Numbered from the stretch's first letter, positions 1 to 5,552 are shown. The stretch is 5,618 nt of DNA from Verrucomicrobiales bacterium (GCA_013003335.1 JABDJT010000431.1:1-5618), one strand, 5' to 3'. The notes: generated from the letters alone by a model not told the origin. Translations and numbers: made by a program.

Positions 1-182
1 CCCATCGCCAGCGCGCCGATAAAGACCCGCCAAAACGCCGAATCCCACATTCCAACCTCACTGAAATCGGTCGCCAGCACCGCAAAAATCGGTGCAAATG
101 CGATGAATAGCGCGCCGCCGATCAGGCCGATCAAATGCGGGATCGACAGCCCGGCTTCGGCACTGGAATCCGGTTCGCTCAT
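1..182 (-). CDS. DMT/EamA-family transporter, N-terminal fragment (cut by window edge)
   Basis: The reading frame opens with ATG at 182-180 and stays open for 60 codons to the left edge, so only the N-terminus is present. After a short polar start (MSEPDSSAEAG) there is a hydrophobic span at about residues 13-38 (ending IAFAPIFAVLAT), a short polar loop, then FWRVFIGALAMG at residues 50-61, where a second membrane helix begins. This layout, a first helix then a W/F-R motif opening helix 2, matches the first repeat of EamA-type drug/metabolite transporters (inner membrane, usually about 10 helices, about 300 residues). Substrate cannot be predicted. The start codon overlaps the fmt stop as ATGA (182-179), indicating co-transcription and probable translational coupling. 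A purine-rich GGAAGG lies about 12 nt upstream, rather far for a Shine-Dalgarno. The family call is moderate because most of the protein is missing. Confidence 0.66.
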   Translation of the reverse strand, partial: MSEPDSSAEAGLSIPHLIGLIGGALFIAFAPIFAVLATDFSEVGMWDSAFWRVFIGALAM

Positions 183-1120
183 GAAAATCGAGCGCCTTCC
201 GCGATCAGATTTCCGCGTAGAAAATCGGGCACGGGCAGGCGCTTTCGGCCATCCAGTTGAAACGCGGATTTGCCCCCGAAAAAGAGCGAAGTCCCCTCCC
301 CGCACGCCACGGCCGGTTCTGATTTTTCGGAGGGGAAGAAAACCTCGCCGGGCTGGCGGTCCGTATCGGGGCCGGACTTTGCATAGGGATAGATTTTAAT
401 TCTGGCGCCGTCCAGCATTGCAATCGTGCCGGGCCACGGATCGTAGGCACGGATCAGCCGTTCGATTTCAACTGCCGGTTTTTGCCAGTCGATTTCGCCG
501 TCTTCCCGGCCGAGCTTCGGGGCGTAGGTTACCAGCGATTCATCCTGCGATTCCCGCTCGACGCCGATTTTTTCAAAACCGTTTTGCAGCGTCGCAGGTC
601 CCAATTCGGCGAGCTTGTCGTGGAGCGAGCCACCGGTGTCGTCTGGCGAAATCGGGATGGTTTCCTTGTGAATCATGTCTCCGGCATCGAGTTCGCGGAC
701 TATGTGCATCAGCGTGATACCCGTCTCCGGATCACCTTCTCGAATCGCAGCCTGAATGGGCGAAGCGCCCCGATGGCGGGGCAAAAGCGAAGCGTGCAGA
801 TTCACACAGGCCAGTTTGGGCAGTTCAATAATCGATGTCGGCAGGATCTGCCCGTAAGCCATGACAACGAACAGGTCTGCCTCGAGTTCCCGCAAAAAAT
901 CGAAGGTCGTCTCATTGTGCGACAGCTTGTGCGGCTGGAAAACCGGAATGTCGGCTGCCTCGGCAACGTTTTTCACCTCCGGCGGCGTGAGGATTTGTTT
1001 GCGGCCGACTTTTTTGTCCGGCTGAGTGAATAGCCCTGCAATTTCATGACCGGATTGCCCGATCAGGAAATGCAAGGTTGGCAGGCCGATTTCGCCGGTG
1101 CCCATGAAAACGATTCGCAT
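179..1120 (-). CDS. fmt: Methionyl-tRNA formyltransferase
   Basis: Transfers a formyl group from 10-formyltetrahydrofolate to the amino group of Met-tRNA(fMet), producing the bacterial initiator tRNA in the cytoplasm. The 313-residue length is normal for the family. The N-terminal Rossmann-like catalytic domain begins MRIVFMGTGEIGLPTL. The formyl-folate binding and active-site segment is at residues 107-122: VNLHASLLPRHRGASPIQ, with Asn107 and His109 as the expected catalytic pair, followed by the LDAGDM motif with the catalytic-type Asp145. The C-terminal tRNA-binding OB-like domain starts near residue 205 and shows IRAYDPWPGT (223-232) and the near-terminal LDGRKRLPVPDFLRG (289-303) typical of Fmt. 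No key residue appears missing. The ATG at 1120 is chosen because the family motif starts at once after it. Its A is also the last base of a TGA ending a possible small upstream frame. Peptide deformylase (def), a frequent neighbour, is absent from the visible sequence. Confidence 0.97.
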   Translation of the reverse strand: MRIVFMGTGEIGLPTLHFLIGQSGHEIAGLFTQPDKKVGRKQILTPPEVKNVAEAADIPVFQPHKLSHNETTFDFLRELEADLFVVMAYGQILPTSIIELPKLACVNLHASLLPRHRGASPIQAAIREGDPETGITLMHIVRELDAGDMIHKETIPISPDDTGGSLHDKLAELGPATLQNGFEKIGVERESQDESLVTYAPKLGREDGEIDWQKPAVEIERLIRAYDPWPGTIAMLDGARIKIYPYAKSGPDTDRQPGEVFFPSEKSEPAVACGEGTSLFFGGKSAFQLDGRKRLPVPDFLRGNLIAEGARFS

Positions 1121-1254
1121 CAGCTAAATCCGTCCTGCGGGATGATGATCCCGTCAAGCAGCGGAGTCGCTGGGATTGACGATTCAAAAACTACAGAAAG
1201 GAATGGCACCAGTTTGAGAACAACCACTTTTGACGCAGCGCGCCAAAATGTCAC
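1120..1254 (-). CDS. Possible small ORF (44 aa) coupled to fmt, doubtful
   Basis: A GTG at 1254-1252 opens a 44-codon frame that ends in TGA at 1122-1120, sharing one base with the fmt ATG (TGATG). The GTG is preceded at 5 nt by GGGGTGA, a good Shine-Dalgarno-like sequence. A TTG at 1278 would extend the product to 52 residues. The product would contain a hydrophobic stretch (VVVLKLVPFLSVVF, residues 10-23) followed by a proline-containing tail ending PQDGFS. I recognise no family. In favour are the stop/start overlap and the ribosome-binding-like site. Against are the small size, the fair chance that such a frame stays open by accident, and two inverted-repeat elements in the same DNA. It may simply be part of the fmt leader. 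Confidence 0.2.
   Translation of the reverse strand: MTFWRAASKVVVLKLVPFLSVVFESSIPATPLLDGIIIPQDGFS
1138..1153 (-). promoter_or_regulatory. Small hairpin just upstream of fmt
   Basis: A perfect 6-bp inverted repeat, CGGGAT at 1138-1143 and ATCCCG at 1148-1153, encloses a four-base loop. On the fmt transcript it would end 17 nt before the ATG, immediately before a weak AGGA element, so it could influence ribosome access. Function is inferred from position only, and a short stem like this can occur by chance. Confidence 0.35.
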
Positions 1255-1280
1255 GATTTCACCCCGAATTTGCGCCAAAA
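1228..1280. repeat. TTTTGnCGC inverted repeat plus a third half-site
   Basis: TTTTGACGC (1228-1236) and GCGCCAAAA (1240-1248) form a 9-base inverted repeat with one mismatch and a three-base spacer. An identical GCGCCAAAA recurs at 1272-1280, 32 bases (about three helical turns) further on. A compact dyad with a phased extra half-site between divergent genes is the usual look of a transcription-factor operator. I cannot assign a regulator. It overlaps the doubtful small ORF. Confidence 0.35.
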
Positions 1281-1310
1281 CGGCTCAATCCTAACGCAGT
1301 ACCGAGCGCT

Positions 1311-1338
1311 TCATTTAACTGAACATCTAACTAAATGA
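1311..1338. promoter_or_regulatory. Spaced dyad upstream of the dnaK promoter-like block
   Basis: TCATTTA (1311-1317) and TAAATGA (1332-1338) are perfect 7-base inverted arms with a 14-base spacer, centred about 30 bases upstream of the TATAAA at 1355-1360. Size and position fit an operator or activator site for dnaK, but the region is AT-rich and chance symmetry is possible. The arms do not resemble CIRCE. Confidence 0.28.
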
Positions 1339-1352
1339 CTGTTTATGAATCA

Positions 1353-1375
1353 CTTATAAATTCAAATAGCCCCAT
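1353..1375 (+). promoter_or_regulatory. Candidate dnaK promoter elements
   Basis: Two readings are possible. TATAAA at 1355-1360 is a good sigma-70-type -10, which would start transcription near 1367 and give a leader of about 85 nt, but no good -35 sits at 16-18 bases. ATGACT at 1335-1340 matches four of six but is only 14 bases away. Alternatively CTTATA (1353-1358), 11 bases and CCCCAT (1370-1375) resembles the enterobacterial heat-shock sigma-32 pattern, with a perfect -10 core but a poor -35 and a short spacer. Neither is proven. Confidence 0.28.
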
Positions 1376-1381
1376 GGCACA

Positions 1382-1413
1382 GGAAATGCGCACTTAGCGC
1401 GCGAAGAATTTCC
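1382..1413 (+). promoter_or_regulatory. Leader hairpin upstream of dnaK
   Basis: GGAAAT (1382-1387) can pair with ATTTCC (1408-1413), and the adjoining GCGC (1388-1391) with GCGC at 1399-1402, giving about ten pairs interrupted by a five-base bulge (GAAGA) on the 3' side. It lies within the likely dnaK 5' untranslated region, directly before the unstructured A/C-rich leader. It does not cover the start codon, so a simple start-masking thermometer is not supported. Confidence 0.35.
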
Positions 1414-1451
1414 AACCATTTCAAACAACAAACCAAAAACACCTAAAAATT
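1413..1451 (+). promoter_or_regulatory. G-free A/C-rich leader of dnaK without Shine-Dalgarno
   Basis: From 1407 to the base before the dnaK ATG there is not one G, so no Shine-Dalgarno pairing is possible in the normal window. The stretch contains AACCAA at 1431-1436, 15 nt before ATG, and an A-run (TAAAAATT) abutting the start. Similar leaders precede groES and groEL. Initiation probably relies on an unstructured A/C-rich site, possibly through ribosomal protein S1. That mechanism is inference. Confidence 0.6.
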
Positions 1452-3407
1452 ATGAGCAAAATTCTTGGAATTGACCTCGGGACAACAAACTCGTGCATGG
1501 CTGTCATGGAAGGCGGCGAGCCGAGTGTCCTGGAAAATTCGGAAGGGGCCCGCACGACGCCTTCAGTGGTCGCTTTCTCGAAAGACGGAGAACGACTGGT
1601 CGGACAGGCAGCCAAAAGACAGGCCATCACCAACCCGAAAAACACGATTTTCTCAGCAAAGCGACTGATCGGCCGGAAGTTCTCGGAGCTTTCCGACGAC
1701 GAAAAAAATGCACCCTACAAAATCGTGGAGGCGAAAAACGGAGACGCCCACATCGAAGTGGAGGTCGGGGGCGAATCGAAGGTCTTTAGTCCGCAGGAAA
1801 TCGCGGCGATGGTCCTCGGGAAACTGAAAGCCGACGCAGAAGCGAAACTGGGTGAAACGATCACCGACGCGGTCATCACTGTTCCGGCTTATTTCAATGA
1901 CTCGCAGCGGAACGCCACAAAAGCAGCTGGCGAAATCGCCGGGCTGAACGTGCAGCGGATCGTCAACGAACCAACCGCAGCGGCCCTGGCTTACGGTTTG
2001 GACAAAGAATCCGAAGAAAAAATCGCGGTCTACGACCTCGGTGGCGGCACGTTCGATATTTCCGTTCTCGACATTGATGACGGCTTTTTCGAAGTGCTCG
2101 CAACAGACGGCGACACCCGCCTCGGCGGTGATGACTGGGACAACGCGATTATCGACTGGATTGTTGAAGGATTCAAAAAAGACGAAGGCATCGACCTGAC
2201 CGGTCAACCGGACGCGCTTCAGCGGATCAAGGAAGAAGCCGAAAAAGCGAAAATCGCTCTATCTTCCTCGCAGAATTACGAGATTAACCTCCCGTTCGTG
2301 ACAGCCGACCAGACCGGGCCGAAGCACATTCAAAAGACGCTGACTCGCTCAGAGTTGGAGCAGATGACCGATCACCTGTTTGAGCGCACGACCGGACCGG
2401 TGAAAGCCTGCATGAAAGAAGCTGGTGTTTCACCCGGTGACATCGATGAACTCGTTCTCGTCGGCGGAATGACCCGCATGCCGAAGGTGGTCGAAACGGC
2501 CAAAAAACTGGCCGGTAAAGACCCGCACCAGGGCGTGAACCCGGACGAGGTGGTTGCCGTTGGTGCCGCCATTCAGGGTGGCGTGCTGGCGAAAGACCCG
2601 TCGCTCGGCGACGTGGTGTTGCTCGACGTGACGCCGCTGACGCTCGCGATCGAAACGGAAGGCAGCCGTGCCACGCCGATGATTGAGCGGAACACGACGA
2701 TCCCGTCGAAAAAGTCGCAGATTTTCTCAACTGCAGCCGACAATCAGCCCGGAGTGGACATCAAGGTCTGCCAGGGTGAGCGCCCCATGTTTGCCGACAA
2801 CAAATTCCTCGGTGATTTTCACCTCGGTGGAATTGAAATGGCAGCCCGCGGCGTCCCGCAGATTGAAGTCACCTTTGATATCGACCGGAACGGAATCCTC
2901 AAGGTTTCCGCGAAAGACAAGACGACCGGGAAAGAGAACGACATCTCGATCAAGGGTTCGTCCGGTCTTTCCGACGACGAAATCGAAAAGGCAAAACGCG
3001 AGGCCGAAGAATTCGCCGATGCAGACAAGAAGCGCCTTGAAGAAGTCGAGACGCGGAATGTCGCACAAAACGCGAGCTACATGGTTCGCAAGCAGGTCGA
3101 CGAACTGGGCGACAAGTTGCCCGAAGACGCGAAAGAGAAAATCACCGCAGCAGCCGACAAAGTCGATGAAGCGCTGAAAAGTGATGACATCGAAGCGATC
3201 AAATCGGCCACTGACGAATTGCAGCAGACCTTCACCGAACTCGCTGCGGCGGCCCAGGCAGCCGGAGGCGGAGCGGATATGCCGGACGCGGAATCCGGCG
3301 GCGATGCGGATGCTGCTGACGACGGCGGCGAATCCGATGAGCCGAAAGCGGCCAAAGGAAAAGTCGTGGACGCCGATTTTGAGGTCGTCGACGAAGAAAA
3401 AGACTAA
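1452..3407 (+). CDS. dnaK: Molecular chaperone DnaK (Hsp70)
   Basis: ATP-driven cytosolic Hsp70 that binds exposed hydrophobic segments of nascent or damaged proteins, working with DnaJ and GrpE (not encoded here). The 651-residue length is slightly above the usual 610-640. The nucleotide-binding domain (about 1-385) carries all three Hsp70 signatures: IDLGTTNS (7-14), YDLGGGTFDISVL (194-206, including the conserved Thr200) and VLVGGMTRMPKV (335-346), plus NEPTAAALAYG (172-182). The conserved interdomain linker VVLLDVTPL is at 388-396. The beta substrate-binding domain follows to about 505 (VCQGERPMFADN, PQIEVTFDIDRNGILKVSAKDK), then the helical lid to about 600. An Ala/Gly/Asp-rich low-complexity tail (about 598-635) ends in the family-typical VVDADFEVVDEEKD. 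The ATG at 1452 is chosen because MSKILGIDLGTTNS is the canonical N-terminus. It has no Shine-Dalgarno. It is the first gene of the chaperone cluster, 138 bases before groES. No key residue is missing. Confidence 0.98.
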   Translation: MSKILGIDLGTTNSCMAVMEGGEPSVLENSEGARTTPSVVAFSKDGERLVGQAAKRQAITNPKNTIFSAKRLIGRKFSELSDDEKNAPYKIVEAKNGDAHIEVEVGGESKVFSPQEIAAMVLGKLKADAEAKLGETITDAVITVPAYFNDSQRNATKAAGEIAGLNVQRIVNEPTAAALAYGLDKESEEKIAVYDLGGGTFDISVLDIDDGFFEVLATDGDTRLGGDDWDNAIIDWIVEGFKKDEGIDLTGQPDALQRIKEEAEKAKIALSSSQNYEINLPFVTADQTGPKHIQKTLTRSELEQMTDHLFERTTGPVKACMKEAGVSPGDIDELVLVGGMTRMPKVVETAKKLAGKDPHQGVNPDEVVAVGAAIQGGVLAKDPSLGDVVLLDVTPLTLAIETEGSRATPMIERNTTIPSKKSQIFSTAADNQPGVDIKVCQGERPMFADNKFLGDFHLGGIEMAARGVPQIEVTFDIDRNGILKVSAKDKTTGKENDISIKGSSGLSDDEIEKAKREAEEFADADKKRLEEVETRNVAQNASYMVRKQVDELGDKLPEDAKEKITAAADKVDEALKSDDIEAIKSATDELQQTFTELAAAAQAAGGGADMPDAESGGDADAADDGGESDEPKAAKGKVVDADFEVVDEEKD

Positions 3408-3420
3408 CGCGAAACACTTT

Positions 3421-3453
3421 CAACCGGGGTTCGACAATGTTGATCCCCGGTTG
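3421..3453 (+). terminator. Strong hairpin after dnaK, no U-tract
   Basis: CAACCGGGG (3421-3429) and CCCCGGTTG (3445-3453) are perfect complements. After one T-T mismatch a further five pairs (3431-3435 with 3439-3443, one G-U) close on a three-base loop. The structure starts 13 bases after the dnaK stop. The following TAGATTCCGC is not U-rich, so it is not a standard intrinsic terminator. It may act as a partial terminator or as a 3'-end stabiliser that sets dnaK versus groESL mRNA levels. The structure is certain from the sequence, its role is not. Confidence 0.6.
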
Positions 3454-3458
3454 TAGAT

Positions 3459-3495
3459 TCCGCGCCCCTTGCAAAACAGGGAACTGAATCGCGGA
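3459..3495 (+). promoter_or_regulatory. Second inverted repeat upstream of groES
   Basis: TCCGCG (3459-3464) pairs with CGCGGA (3490-3495), with a nested CCCT/AGGG (3466-3469 with 3478-3481). It sits directly before the A/C-rich groES leader. It may be part of a groES 5' untranslated structure or flank an internal promoter. CTTGCAA at 3468-3474 faintly recalls a -35 element, but no partner -10 is convincing. Confidence 0.28.
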
Positions 3496-3545
3496 TTTTC
3501 CAACCACAAAAAACAACCCATACCAGAACCAAAACACACCAAAAA
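3495..3545 (+). promoter_or_regulatory. A/C-rich leader of groES without Shine-Dalgarno
   Basis: These 51 bases contain a single G (3526). They share the 10-mer TTTCCAACCA (3497-3506) with the dnaK leader (1409-1418). They also hold AACCAA at 3527-3532, 13 nt before the start, and a run of A directly abutting ATG. No Shine-Dalgarno is present. Confidence 0.55.
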
Positions 3546-3839
3546 ATGGCTACTACAATCACACCTCTCGGAACGCGCGTCCTCGTGAAGCGCATCGAGG
3601 AAGAGGAACAGAAGTCGGAAGGCGGAATTTTTCTGCCGGACACGGCCAAGGAAAAGCCGCAGGAAGCTGAAGTGCTCGCCCTCGGAAACGGAAAGAACGA
3701 CGACGGAGAAGTTGTCGAGTTTTCCGTCAAAGTCGGTGACAAAGTGCTGATCTCCAAATATGGCGGCACCGAAGTCAAGATCGACGGCGACGAGTGCCTC
3801 ATCCTCAACGAAAGCGACATCCTCGGAATTCTCGGGTAA
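3546..3839 (+). CDS. groES: Co-chaperonin GroES (Hsp10)
   Basis: Seven-subunit lid that caps the GroEL ring in an ATP-dependent manner and encloses substrate in the folding chamber. At 97 residues it has the standard length. The N-terminus ITPLGTRVLVKRIEEEEQKSEGG is the classic Cpn10 opening (residues 5-27). The GroEL-contacting mobile loop is at about 22-37 with the hydrophobic tripeptide IFL (28-30), followed by PDTAKEKPQEAEVLALG (31-47). The roof hairpin is at about 48-57 (NGKNDDGEVV), and VKVGDKVLISKYGGTEVKIDG (61-81) and the closing ESDILGI complete the barrel. The start at 3546 is fixed by the family N-terminus. It lies 138 bases after dnaK and 93 before groEL on the same strand. The gaps are long for a tight operon, so an additional internal promoter is possible. 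Nothing in the protein looks defective. Confidence 0.97.
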   Translation: MATTITPLGTRVLVKRIEEEEQKSEGGIFLPDTAKEKPQEAEVLALGNGKNDDGEVVEFSVKVGDKVLISKYGGTEVKIDGDECLILNESDILGILG

Positions 3840-3857
3840 TCGCAAAAACGATCCAAA

Positions 3858-3882
3858 AGGGTCTGTTCGATGAACCAACCCT
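3858..3882 (+). promoter_or_regulatory. Hairpin between groES and groEL
   Basis: AGGGT (3858-3862) pairs with ACCCT (3878-3882), and inside it GTTC (3865-3868) pairs with GAAC (3872-3875) around a three-base loop, leaving a 2x2 internal loop. It starts 18 bases after the groES stop and has no U-tract, so a terminator role is unlikely. It could stabilise or process the groESL mRNA. Confidence 0.35.
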
Positions 3883-3891
3883 GTTGATTCG

Positions 3892-3932
3892 AAACCAACA
3901 TTTCTACAGAAACCAACTAACAAACTACAAAA
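3892..3932 (+). promoter_or_regulatory. A/C-rich leader of groEL with tandem GAAACCAAC
   Basis: The 41 bases before the groEL ATG contain one G (3909) and no Shine-Dalgarno. GAAACCAAC occurs at 3891-3899 and again at 3909-3917, an 18-base period. The second copy supplies AACCAA at 3911-3916, 16 nt before the start, matching the position in the dnaK and groES leaders. An A-run abuts ATG. Confidence 0.5.
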
Positions 3933-5552
3933 ATGGCTAAACAACTGTCATTCGATGAAGAGGCACGTCATGCCCTCCTGGCTGGTGCCAGGAAGCTGGC
4001 GCAAGCCGTCAAAGCGACTTTGGGGCCGGCCGGCCGCAACGTCATCCTTGAGAAGAAATTCGGCAGCCCGACAATCACCAAAGATGGTGTGACCGTGGCG
4101 AAAGAAATCGAACTCTCAGAACCCTACGAGAACATGGGCGCTCAGCTCATCAAGGAAGTGTCTTCCAAAACCAGCGATATCGCCGGTGACGGAACCACGA
4201 CTGCGACCGTTCTCGCTGAATCCATCTACGCCGAAGGTCTCCGTAACGTGACTGCCGGTGCCAACCCGATCAGCCTTCAGCGCGGGATTCTCAAAGCCGC
4301 CGACGCCCTCGTCGAGCAGCTCAAGAGCATCTCCAACGAAGTCCAGGACACGAAAGAAATCGCGCAGGTTGCGACTGTTTCGGCCAACTGGGACGAAGAA
4401 ATCGGTGGCATCATCGCTGATGCAATGGACAAAGTCGGCAAAGACGGAACCATTACGGTTGAGGAAGCCAAGGGAATCGAAACTACCCTCGACGTCGTCG
4501 AAGGGATGCAGTTCGACAAAGGTTACCTTTCTCCTTACATGGTGACGGATGCCGAGTCCATGGTCGCAGACCTCGACAACGCGCTCATCCTCATCCACGA
4601 GAAGAAGATCACGAACCTGAAAGACATGCTTCCGCTGCTTGAAAAAGTCGCACAGAGCGGTCGTCCGTTCCTGATCATCGCTGAAGACGTCGAAGGCGAA
4701 GCCCTCGCGACTCTCGTGGTCAACAAAATCCGCGGAACGCTGAACGTGGCGGCTGTCAAAGCCCCCGGATTCGGTGATCGCCGGAAAGCTATGCTTGAAG
4801 ACATCGCTATCCTCACCGGTGGCCGCGTCATCACTGAAGATCTCGGCATTAAGCTTGAGAACGTCGGCATGGAAGACCTTGGCGGAGCCAAGTCCGTGAA
4901 GATCACGAAAGAGGAAACCACGATTATCGAAGGTGAAGGCGGCAGCGAAGCCATCAGTGGCCGCGTCAGCCAGATCCGTCGTCAGATCGAGGAAACCACT
5001 TCCGATTACGATCGTGAAAAACTCCAGGAACGTCTCGCCAAGCTCGCTGGCGGTGTGGCCGTCATCAATGTCGGTGCCGCAACTGAGACCGAGATGAAGG
5101 AGAAGAAAGCCCGCGTGGAAGACGCCCTGCACGCGACCCGCGCAGCCGTCGAAGAAGGCATCGTCCCCGGTGGTGGCACCGCACTCATCCGTGCGCAGGC
5201 CAACGTCGGTGATCTCGGCCTCGAAGGCGACGAAGCAACCGGTGCCGGCATTGTTGCCCGCGCCATCGAAGCCCCGCTTCGTCAGCTTGCTGCCAACGCC
5301 GGCCGCGAAGGTGCGCTGATCGTTGAGCAGGTCAAGAACGCCTCCGGAAACGAAGGCTACAACGTCGCGACCGACACCTACGAAGACCTCGTCAAAAGTG
5401 GTGTTGTCGATCCGACCAAAGTCACCCGCAGTGCGCTGCAGAACGCAGCCTCCATCTCCGGACTTCTTCTCACCACCGAATGTCTCATCGCAGACATTCC
5501 GGAAAAAGAAGAGCCCGAAGCTGGCCACAGCCACGATCACGGCATGATGTAA
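3933..5552 (+). CDS. groEL: Chaperonin GroEL (Hsp60)
   Basis: Double-ring group I chaperonin of the cytoplasm that folds proteins inside a GroES-capped, ATP-driven cavity. The 539-residue length is normal. The equatorial domain has the ATP site TLGPAGRNV (29-37), TKDGVTVAKEI (49-59) and GDGTTTAT (85-92, with the Mg/ATP-type Asp86), and the catalytic-type Asp397 in RVEDALHATRAA. The Cpn60 signature AAVEEGIVPGGG is at 404-415, and DTYEDLVKSGVVDPTKVTRS at 481-500. The apical substrate-binding region includes KGYLSPYMVTD (196-206), where Met203 stands at the place of the Phe often found, and VKAPGFGDRRKAMLEDIAILTGG (275-297). The C-terminus lacks a Gly-Gly-Met repeat and ends EAGHSHDHGMM, a short His-rich tail. 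Start at 3933 is fixed by MAKQLSFDEEAR, the usual opening. It is the last gene of the cluster, followed by a strong terminator. Confidence 0.98.
   Translation: MAKQLSFDEEARHALLAGARKLAQAVKATLGPAGRNVILEKKFGSPTITKDGVTVAKEIELSEPYENMGAQLIKEVSSKTSDIAGDGTTTATVLAESIYAEGLRNVTAGANPISLQRGILKAADALVEQLKSISNEVQDTKEIAQVATVSANWDEEIGGIIADAMDKVGKDGTITVEEAKGIETTLDVVEGMQFDKGYLSPYMVTDAESMVADLDNALILIHEKKITNLKDMLPLLEKVAQSGRPFLIIAEDVEGEALATLVVNKIRGTLNVAAVKAPGFGDRRKAMLEDIAILTGGRVITEDLGIKLENVGMEDLGGAKSVKITKEETTIIEGEGGSEAISGRVSQIRRQIEETTSDYDREKLQERLAKLAGGVAVINVGAATETEMKEKKARVEDALHATRAAVEEGIVPGGGTALIRAQANVGDLGLEGDEATGAGIVARAIEAPLRQLAANAGREGALIVEQVKNASGNEGYNVATDTYEDLVKSGVVDPTKVTRSALQNAASISGLLLTTECLIADIPEKEEPEAGHSHDHGMM

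Larger units (their letters stand above)
1121..1451. promoter_or_regulatory. Divergent intergenic region between fmt and dnaK
   Basis: These 331 bases separate two outward-reading genes and must hold the dnaK promoter, and probably the fmt promoter. The fmt-proximal half (to about 1300) has mixed composition and carries a small hairpin, a TTTTGnCGC inverted repeat and the doubtful small ORF. The part from about 1311 to 1370 is distinctly AT-rich and promoter-like. The last 40 bases are a G-free leader of dnaK. No tRNA, other RNA gene or recognised riboswitch was seen. I found no CIRCE operator (TTAGCACTC and its complement spaced by nine bases) here. No convincing -35/-10 pair for fmt was found on the minus strand. 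Confidence 0.75.

Noticed and set aside
482..1033. 183-codon plus-strand frame opposite fmt
   Set aside because: fmt is certain by motif and length. The opposite frame has no family features and no initiation signal.
1046..1294. 82-codon plus-strand frame across the fmt start and intergenic region
   Set aside because: Overlaps the fmt N-terminal codons antisense, lacks a ribosome-binding signal and has low-information sequence.
1388..1402. CIRCE-like operator around GCGCACTTAGCGCGC
   Set aside because: The sequence shares only a few bases with TTAGCACTC and lacks the complementary arm nine bases away, so it is better described as part of a leader hairpin.
1653..2207. 184-codon frame antisense to dnaK
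   Set aside because: Lies wholly within the conserved dnaK nucleotide-binding domain coding region and shows no recognisable domain, so it is a codon-usage shadow.
3466..3498. Internal sigma-70 or sigma-32 promoter for groES starting at CTTGCAA
   Set aside because: The -35-like part is plausible, but no acceptable -10 lies at the right distance (GGATTT and CCCAT are poorly matched or badly spaced).
3404..3944. Minus-strand frames of 170-174 codons covering groES
   Set aside because: Antisense to the certain groES gene and its two spacers, with no recognisable protein features.
4116..5540. Long open frame (474 codons) on the minus strand opposite groEL
   Set aside because: It is the mirror of a highly biased, certain groEL gene. 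The product is a compositionally odd, Phe/Asp/Val-rich sequence with no family resemblance.
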